DNA of 17,798 nucleotides from assembly GCA_910585935.1 (NCBI GenBank), contig CAJUHN010000055.1, positions 1 through 17,798 on the forward strand, in the 5' to 3' direction. Position 1 is the stretch's first letter, and each line of letters starts with the position of its first letter. The position numbers and the translations under genes are program-made. This document shows, piece after piece, positions 12,587 to 17,798 of this stretch. Under the pieces are notes generated by a model that was not told the origin of the DNA, made no database searches, and was given only the letters and a program-made list of their open reading frames with translations. Origin of the DNA: an uncultured Lachnospiraceae bacterium. Its GTDB lineage: Bacteria > Bacillota > Clostridia > Lachnospirales > Lachnospiraceae.

Positions 12587-14002
12587 ATGAAAATTTATAA
12601 TACATTGACTAGAAAAAAAGAAGAATTTATTCCATTAGAATCAGGAAAGGTGAAGATGTATGTCTGTGGACCTACCGTATATAATTTTATTCATATTGGA
12701 AATGCAAGACCTATGGTAGTTTTTGATACGGTCAGAAGATATTTTGAATATAAGGGATATGAAGTGAATTATGTATCGAATTTTACAGACGTAGATGATA
12801 AGATCATTAAAAAAGCAGTGGAAGAGGGGGTGGAATCTAGCGTTATTTCTAAGAGATATATTGAAGAGTGTAAGAAAGATATGAAGGCATTAAATGTAAA
12901 ATCTGCTACAAAACATCCGTTGGCCACAGAAGAAATTGATGGAATGTTAGAGATGATAAAAAATCTGATAGAAAAGGATTTTGCTTATGCCAAAGAAGAT
13001 GGAACGGTGTATTTTCGGACTAGAAAATTTAAGGAATATGGAAAACTTTCACACAAAAATTTAGATGATTTACAGACCGGACATAGGCAGATTCAGGTTT
13101 CCGGAAAGGAGGACAAGGATGATGAATTAGATTTTGTGCTGTGGAAACCGAAAAAAGAGGGAGAACCTTTCTGGGAATCACCATGGTGTGAAGGAAGACC
13201 GGGATGGCATATTGAGTGTTCTGTTATGGCAAAAAAGTATTTAGGAGATGAAATCGACATTCATGCAGGGGGAGAAGATTTGATATTTCCACATCATGAA
13301 AATGAAATTGCCCAAAGTGAAGCAGCGAATGGAAAGCTGTTTGCGAGATATTGGATGCATAACGCATTTTTGAATATTGATAATGTAAAAATGTCCAAAT
13401 CTGCTGGAAACTTTTTTACCGTGAGGGAAATCAGCGAACGATATGATTTACAAGTGATACGATTTTTTATGTTGAGCGCACATTATCGCAGTCCATTGAA
13501 TTTCAGCGCTTCTTTGGTGGAAGCTTCTAAAAATGGATTGGATAGAATCATCACTGCTTATAAAAATATAGAATATTTATTAGAGAATCTAGATGGAACA
13601 AAAACAGAAATGACAGAACAAGAAAGAAAGATATGGGATAAGACACAAGAATATGTGCAGAAATTCGAGCAGGCAATGGAAGATGATTTCAATACGGCAG
13701 ATGCGATTTCAGCGATATTTGAACTCGTAAAATACAGTAATACGAATATTTCTTCAGAAAACAGTAAAGAGTATTTGGAGGCATTGAAAGAAAGATTTAT
13801 TCAGTTATCTGATATTTTGGGAATCACATTAAAGAAAGAAAAAGAAAGTTTAGAGCAAGAAGTAGAAGCATTAATAGAAGAGAGGCAGCAGGCGAGAAAA
13901 GCGAAAAATTTCCAAAGAGCAGATGAAATCAGAAATCAGTTACAACAGATGGGAATCCTTTTAGAGGATACCAGAGAAGGAGTAAAATGGAAGAGAATTT
14001 AA
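12587..14002 (+). CDS. cysS: Cysteinyl-tRNA synthetase
   Basis: CysS charges tRNA-Cys, acting as a cytoplasmic class I monomer. The 471-residue length is standard. The HIGH motif appears as HIGN (36-39) in CGPTVYNFIHIGNARP and the KMSKS motif at 268-272. Zinc ligands Cys27, Cys211 (WHIEC), His236 and Glu240 (HHENE) are all present. The start is the ATG at 12587 with AGGAGG before it; the frame is open from 12536 but without a ribosome site. It overlaps mrnC by 16 bp. The product of the upstream cysE pathway is the substrate of this enzyme. Confidence 0.97.
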   Translation: MKIYNTLTRKKEEFIPLESGKVKMYVCGPTVYNFIHIGNARPMVVFDTVRRYFEYKGYEVNYVSNFTDVDDKIIKKAVEEGVESSVISKRYIEECKKDMKALNVKSATKHPLATEEIDGMLEMIKNLIEKDFAYAKEDGTVYFRTRKFKEYGKLSHKNLDDLQTGHRQIQVSGKEDKDDELDFVLWKPKKEGEPFWESPWCEGRPGWHIECSVMAKKYLGDEIDIHAGGEDLIFPHHENEIAQSEAANGKLFARYWMHNAFLNIDNVKMSKSAGNFFTVREISERYDLQVIRFFMLSAHYRSPLNFSASLVEASKNGLDRIITAYKNIEYLLENLDGTKTEMTEQERKIWDKTQEYVQKFEQAMEDDFNTADAISAIFELVKYSNTNISSENSKEYLEALKERFIQLSDILGITLKKEKESLEQEVEALIEERQQARKAKNFQRADEIRNQLQQMGILLEDTREGVKWKRI

Positions 14003-14448
14003 GGTTTTATTCCTATATCGGTGAAAAATTTCAGTTAAAACAACAGGATATCAGAACCTATTCTCCACTTGCTTTGGCTTATATTGGAGATGGCGTTTAT
14101 GAATTAATTATCCGATCGATTCTTGTAGGAAAAGGAAATTGTCCTGTCAATAAATTGCATCGAAAAAGCAGTAGTTTAGTAAAAGCTTCTGCACAAGCAG
14201 AATTGATCTATAGCATTATGGAAGATTTGACAGAAGAAGAAAAGACGATATATAAAAGAGGAAGGAATGCTAAATCTTATACTACTGCTAAAAATGCGAC
14301 TATGATAGATTATCGGACAGCAACAGGACTAGAGGCGTTGGTAGGATATTTATATCTGACAGAACAGATGGATCGACTATTGATATTAATAAAAACAGGA
14401 TTGAGCAGAATGGGAGAAGGAACATGGAATACGAAGAATTTACAATAG
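13987..14448 (+). CDS. mrnC: Mini-ribonuclease III
   Basis: MrnC is a dimeric RNase III-type nuclease without a double-stranded RNA-binding domain that trims 23S rRNA precursors. The 153-residue protein matches the family. Its catalytic Asp35 lies in LAYIGDGVYE and the second acidic residue Glu116 in TGLEALVGYLYL; the basic NKLHRKSSSLVKA region between them is typical. The ATG overlaps the end of cysS and has GAAGGAG upstream, and its own end overlaps rlmB by 25 bp, so the three genes are probably translationally coupled. Confidence 0.95.
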   Translation: MEENLRFYSYIGEKFQLKQQDIRTYSPLALAYIGDGVYELIIRSILVGKGNCPVNKLHRKSSSLVKASAQAELIYSIMEDLTEEEKTIYKRGRNAKSYTTAKNATMIDYRTATGLEALVGYLYLTEQMDRLLILIKTGLSRMGEGTWNTKNLQ

Positions 14449-15164
14449 AGGGCAGAAATTCAGTGATAGAGGCATTTCGCTCTGGAAAAACGATAGATAA
14501 AATATTTCTTTTAGATGGCTGTCAGGATGGACCGATTAAGACCATTCTGAAAGAAGCAAAAAAATCGGATACGATTATCCATTTTGTTCCAAAAGAGAGA
14601 TTAGAGCAGATGTCAAAGACCGGAAAGCACCAAGGGGTTATCGCATTTTGTGCTGCTTATGAATATGCTAGTATAGAAGATATGTTGAATTTGGCGAAAG
14701 AAAAGAAGGAAGATCCCTTTATCTTTTTATTAGATAATATAGAAGATCCACACAATTTAGGTGCAATTATTCGTACTGCGAATCTTGCAGGAGCACATGG
14801 AGTTATTATTCCAAAGCGAAGAGCAGTAGGATTGACAGCAGTAGTTGCTAAAACCTCAGCAGGAGCATTAAATTATACACCCGTGGCAAAAGTGACAAAT
14901 TTATCTGCTGCAATAGAGGAACTAAAAAAGAAAGGTCTATGGTTTGTCTGTGCTGATATGAGTGGAGATGTGATGTACAAGCTCAACTTAAAAGGACCTA
15001 TTGGATTGGTGATTGGAAATGAAGGGGAAGGAGTGAGCCGATTAGTAAAAGAAAAATGTGATTTTATGGCGGCGATTCCGATGAAGGGAGAAATTGATTC
15101 ATTAAATGCTTCTGTGGCAGCAGGGATACTTGCCTATGAAATTGTAAGGCAAAGGATGGCATAG
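14424..15164 (+). CDS. rlmB: 23S rRNA (guanosine-2'-O)-methyltransferase RlmB (TrmH/SpoU family)
   Basis: RlmB-type enzymes methylate the ribose of a 23S rRNA guanosine (G2251 in E. coli numbering) using S-adenosylmethionine. The 246-residue protein has an N-terminal L30e-like RNA-binding domain (about 5-85) and a SPOUT knot domain. Motif 1 is NLGAIIRTA (Asn111, Arg117), motif 2 is VIGNEGEGVS with Glu200, and motif 3 is IPMKGEIDSLNASVAAGI (218-235). The start lies inside mrnC with GGAGAAGGA directly before it. Family members differ in target, so the exact position is inferred from gene order and similarity. Confidence 0.92.
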   Translation: MEYEEFTIEGRNSVIEAFRSGKTIDKIFLLDGCQDGPIKTILKEAKKSDTIIHFVPKERLEQMSKTGKHQGVIAFCAAYEYASIEDMLNLAKEKKEDPFIFLLDNIEDPHNLGAIIRTANLAGAHGVIIPKRRAVGLTAVVAKTSAGALNYTPVAKVTNLSAAIEELKKKGLWFVCADMSGDVMYKLNLKGPIGLVIGNEGEGVSRLVKEKCDFMAAIPMKGEIDSLNASVAAGILAYEIVRQRMA

Positions 15165-15171
15165 AGAGTAA

Positions 15172-15690
15172 TTGGCAGAAGAATATTTATTAGTAGATGG
15201 TTATAATATTGTGTTCGCATGGGACGAATTGCGAAAACTCGCAGAGGATAATTTAGAAGCAGCGAGAATGAAATTAGCAGATATTTTATGTAATTATCAG
15301 GGGTATAGCAAGAAAAATGTGATTCTTGTATTTGATGGGCATAAAGCGAAGGGAAATTTAGGTTCTGTGATTCCATATCACAATATTTCTATTATTTATA
15401 CAAAAGAAGCAGAAACAGCAGACCAATATATTGAGAAAGTGACAAGACAATTTGATCGAAAGTATCAAGCTACTGTGGCGACATCAGATGCCTTAGAACA
15501 ACTCATCATTATGGGAGCAGGAGCGATGAGGCTTTCTGCAAGAGAATTGAAGGAAGAAATAAATAGAGTTCAAAAGGAAATGAAAGAAACTTATATCGCT
15601 CCAATAAAACAAAAAAGAAATACATTATTAGATAATCTGCCTCCAGAGGCAGCAGCATTACTAGAAAAACTTCGCAATGAAGAAACATAA
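15172..15690 (+). CDS. NYN-domain endoribonuclease, YacP/Rae1 family
   Basis: This is a 172-residue PIN-like NYN protein. In B. subtilis the homologue YacP (Rae1) enters the ribosomal A site and cuts certain messages during translation. Acidic residues expected for the metal site are visible: Asp9 in LLVDGYNI, Asp55 in LVFDGHKAKG, Asp84 in TADQYI and Asp106 in TVATSDALEQ. The C-terminal 50 residues (LKEEINRVQKEM onward) are helical and charged. The start is TTG at 15172, seven bases after the rlmB stop codon, with only a weak AGAGAG ribosome site; the first in-frame ATG comes much later and would lose Asp9. Placement after rlmB matches the Bacillus order. Confidence 0.9.
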   Translation: MAEEYLLVDGYNIVFAWDELRKLAEDNLEAARMKLADILCNYQGYSKKNVILVFDGHKAKGNLGSVIPYHNISIIYTKEAETADQYIEKVTRQFDRKYQATVATSDALEQLIIMGAGAMRLSARELKEEINRVQKEMKETYIAPIKQKRNTLLDNLPPEAAALLEKLRNEET

Positions 15691-15752
15691 AGGGAGATAT
15701 TAAGAATATGAATAGTACTTAAAGATAGAACAAAAGAAGGGCGTGGATAATT

Positions 15753-17357
15753 GTGGTATTAAGATTGATAGTTGTAGCAAGTGTTATTTTAATCTGTATT
15801 TTACTGAACAGGTTCTCAAATAAAGCAGGGATTCCGATGCTTTTAGCTTTTATTATTTTAGGAATGATATTTGGGATAGATGGTATCTTTAAAATCCCTT
15901 TTGAGAATTATCGATTTGCAGAAGAAATCTGTTCCATAGCACTGATTTTTATTATGTTTTATGGGGGATTTGGAACAAACTGGAATGAAGCAAAACCCGT
16001 TTCGGTAAAAGCAGCGTTATTGTCCACGGCAGGGGTAGTATTTACAGCTGCTTTAGTAGGAATATTCTGCTATGTAGTATTACATCTGAGTCTATTAGAA
16101 AGTTTTCTATTAGGTTCTGTCATCAGTTCGACAGATGCGGCTTCGGTGTTTTCCATTCTCCGATCGAAAAAGATGGGATTAAAGTATCGCACTGATTCTA
16201 TGCTAGAAATAGAAAGTGGCAGTAATGATCCTTGTTCTTATATGTTAACAATGATTATATTATCTATTATGGAAGGGAAAATAGGTGCAGGTTCTATTGT
16301 CTATATGATATTTGCACAATTTGCTTTTGGCATATTGATAGGAGTAGCAATCGCATTGGGCGCTCGTTGGATTTTAGAACATTTTCAGTTTGATACAGCA
16401 GGGTTTGATATGGCATTTGTGATAGGGATTGCTTTATTGTCATATTCGTTAGCTGCTTTGCTGGGAGGAAATGGGTATTTAAGTGTTTATATTTGTGGGA
16501 TTTTGTTAGGAAATTCAAAACTTCAAAATAAAAAGTCATTAGTTCACTTTTTTGATGGAGTCACAGGATTGATGCAGATGTTGATATTTTTTCTTTTGGG
16601 ACTTTTGGCGACGCCTTCTAAAATACCAAGTATATTTGTGCCTGCTTTTAGCGTTGCTATATTTCTCACATTTGTGGCACGCCCTATTTCTGTATTTGCG
16701 ATTTTATCTCCTTTTCATTGCGATATTCATCAGCAGATACTTGTTTCGTTTGCAGGTCTGCGCGGTGCAGCATCGATTGTGTTTGCGATTATGGCTACGG
16801 TAAATCCTGCGATTTTAAATCAAGATGTATTTCATATTGTTTTTTGCATTGTTTTGTTATCTATTTTATTTCAAGGTTCATTACTTCCCTTTTGCGCTAA
16901 ATTTTTGAAGATGAATGATGAAAATGTGAATATTATGAGGACATTTAATGATTATTCAGAGGATAGTGAACTGCAGTTTATAAAGATCAAAGTCACAGAA
17001 GGGAATACTTGGATAGGAAATGCGATTAAAAATATTGTATTGCCTCCAGATACTTTAATTGTTATGATTTTGAGAGAAGGGGAATATATCGTTCCAAATG
17101 GAAAGACGGTATTTCAGGTAGATGATATTGTTGTGTTGAGCGCTTATACATTTCAAGATGATAGTAAGATTTTATTAAAAGAGCAGAAGATTACTTCGGA
17201 TAGCAAATGGATAGGAAAGAAAATCTCTGAGTTTTCTCCTCATGCAGGGGAATTAGTGATTATGATCATTCGTGGAGATAAGAATGTGATTCCAAAAGGG
17301 AATACGGTGATTGAGGAAAATGATGTGCTAGTAGTAAATTCTAGTTTGCCAAATTGA
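15753..17357 (+). CDS. Cation/proton antiporter with two RCK-C domains (NhaP2/CvrA type)
   Basis: This is a 534-residue membrane antiporter of the CPA1 family that exchanges K+ or Na+ for protons. About 12 membrane spans cover residues 1-385. Conserved transport motifs are SSTDAASVF (125-133), ESGSNDP (154-160) and GLRGAAS (335-341). The cytoplasmic tail holds two TrkA-C (RCK-C) ligand-binding domains, about 404-470 and 478-532, as in NhaP2/CvrA potassium/proton antiporters. In other potassium transporters such domains bind cyclic di-AMP, but that cannot be read here. The start is GTG at 15753 with AAGGG about ten bases upstream. It is 62 bp after yacP with no promoter or terminator between, so it may be part of the same transcript. 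Confidence 0.9.
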   Translation: MVLRLIVVASVILICILLNRFSNKAGIPMLLAFIILGMIFGIDGIFKIPFENYRFAEEICSIALIFIMFYGGFGTNWNEAKPVSVKAALLSTAGVVFTAALVGIFCYVVLHLSLLESFLLGSVISSTDAASVFSILRSKKMGLKYRTDSMLEIESGSNDPCSYMLTMIILSIMEGKIGAGSIVYMIFAQFAFGILIGVAIALGARWILEHFQFDTAGFDMAFVIGIALLSYSLAALLGGNGYLSVYICGILLGNSKLQNKKSLVHFFDGVTGLMQMLIFFLLGLLATPSKIPSIFVPAFSVAIFLTFVARPISVFAILSPFHCDIHQQILVSFAGLRGAASIVFAIMATVNPAILNQDVFHIVFCIVLLSILFQGSLLPFCAKFLKMNDENVNIMRTFNDYSEDSELQFIKIKVTEGNTWIGNAIKNIVLPPDTLIVMILREGEYIVPNGKTVFQVDDIVVLSAYTFQDDSKILLKEQKITSDSKWIGKKISEFSPHAGELVIMIIRGDKNVIPKGNTVIEENDVLVVNSSLPN

Positions 17358-17401
17358 GAGATTTTTTATGGTTTGGACATTGGGGCTGAGGTTTCCACTC
17401 T

Positions 17402-17535
17402 GTCATATCATATCCTTCCCAAGACGCGCTTTCGCTCCGTTCCAGACGTAACGGACACTAAATTCGCAGTCCCTTACAGAACTGCTCATTAAGTGCCGAC
17501 GTCTTCCAAGGGTCTTTTGAAGGATATGATATGAC
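17402..17535 (+). repeat. Structured repeat, complete copy C
   Basis: A 134-bp element enclosed by a perfect 17-bp inverted repeat (17402-17418 with 17519-17535) whose sequence is unrelated to the outer arms of the copy at 5318-5469. The core matches that copy: CGCTCCGTTCCAGACGTA on the left and GACGTCTTCCAAGGG on the right. Inner arms differ but still pair: AAGAC/GTCTT, CACT/AGTG and GCAGT/ACTGC. It begins 44 bp after the antiporter stop codon. Confidence 0.85.
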
Positions 17536-17663
17536 GGCGTTCCTTTACTGGCAGTGATAAAATGACGTTTTATAGATAATTTTTTGATAAAAGGCAACTA
17601 GATATAATTTTACTATTATTGTAAAACGTGTTTTTTCATATTAGAAAAGTTGAAAAGTTAATG

Positions 17664-17798
17664 AACTAGCGGAGGTAAGAACCTATTCCAAAAGAAGCCC
17701 CTTGGAAGACGCTTGCCCGTTAATGAGCAGTTCTGTAAAGGACTGCGAATTTAGTGTCCATTACGTCTGGAACGGAGCGGGAGCGCGGCTTCGTTGGA
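17664..17798 (-). repeat. Structured repeat, copy D cut by the right edge
   Basis: Read on the minus strand it has the full core (GAAGCC/GGCTTC, AGACG/CGTCT, GCAGT/ACTGC) and one outer arm at about 17664-17689. The partner arm would lie beyond the window. The inner arm opposite GGACACT has diverged. Its last 30 bases are identical to positions 1-30. Confidence 0.8.

Larger units (their letters stand above)
17358..17798. other. Gene-free right end with two structured repeats
   Basis: No gene is supported. The stretch holds the complete repeat at 17402-17535 and the edge copy at 17664-17798 in opposite orientation. Between them is AT-rich DNA with an 8-bp inverted repeat ACGTTTTA/TAAAACGT (17565-17572, 17622-17629) followed by TTTTTT, which could be a weak terminator. 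A short minus-strand open frame at 17403-17597 is only the repeat read in frame. Confidence 0.7.

Noticed and set aside
1..17798. CRISPR array
   Set aside because: The dispersed repeats are kilobases apart, in both orientations and without regular spacers. No cas gene is present; TnpB is only a distant relative of Cas12.
1..17798. Circular plasmid or phage, suggested by identical ends
   Set aside because: The content is chromosomal housekeeping genes and tRNAs, with no replication or phage gene. The shared ends are part of a multi-copy repeat.

Overview
The window looks like a draft-assembly contig from a low-GC Gram-positive gut-type anaerobe of the Clostridia, most plausibly Lachnospiraceae. 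The grounds are AT-rich DNA with strong AAGGAGG-type ribosome sites, a Bacillota-style cysE-cysS-mrnC-rlmB-yacP cluster, a cysteine-type T-box, a FabT-like operator, a gut-type beta-glucuronidase and tRNAs without an encoded CCA. No 16S rRNA or species marker is present, so the family is an inference. The first and last 30 bases are identical and both lie in a dispersed repeat, so the sequence probably stops where an assembler could not cross that repeat.

Left part (1-6360). A minus-strand fabH is controlled by a TTGACA/TATACT promoter that overlaps a perfect 17-bp FabT-type palindrome. It is divergent from a CPBP-family membrane protease. Next comes a plus-strand surface-glycan block: UDP-galactopyranose mutase (glf), a family 2 glycosyltransferase and a PAP2-type membrane phosphatase with its own promoter. 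A structured repeat follows, then minus-strand ispF with an unusual Cys-rich tail. A minus-strand tRNA-Val/tRNA-Met pair has a clear promoter and terminator.

Middle (6360-11050). A lone family 2 glycoside hydrolase with beta-glucuronidase residues is followed 17 bp after its stop codon by a complete IS200/IS605-type element. The element has end hairpins, a Y1 transposase TnpA, a small HTH gene with its own near-leaderless promoter, and TnpB with an intact RuvC triad. A decayed repeat copy and an AT-rich stretch with a promoter and hairpin lie to its right.

Right part (11050-17357). A 57-residue small membrane protein precedes a T-box leader, cysE, and then the overlapping run cysS-mrnC-rlmB-yacP and a cation/proton antiporter. 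The run links cysteine supply, Cys-tRNA charging, 23S rRNA maturation and methylation, and mRNA decay, as in the related Bacillus subtilis cluster.

The most notable unexplained feature is the repeat family at 5318-5469, 17402-17535, 17664-17798 and 1-55, with relics at 10737-10792 and perhaps 6463-6477. The two complete copies have different outer-stem sequences that are nevertheless perfectly self-complementary, and several inner stems show compensatory changes. This points to selection on, or a mechanism that creates, a folded structure of about 135-150 nt.
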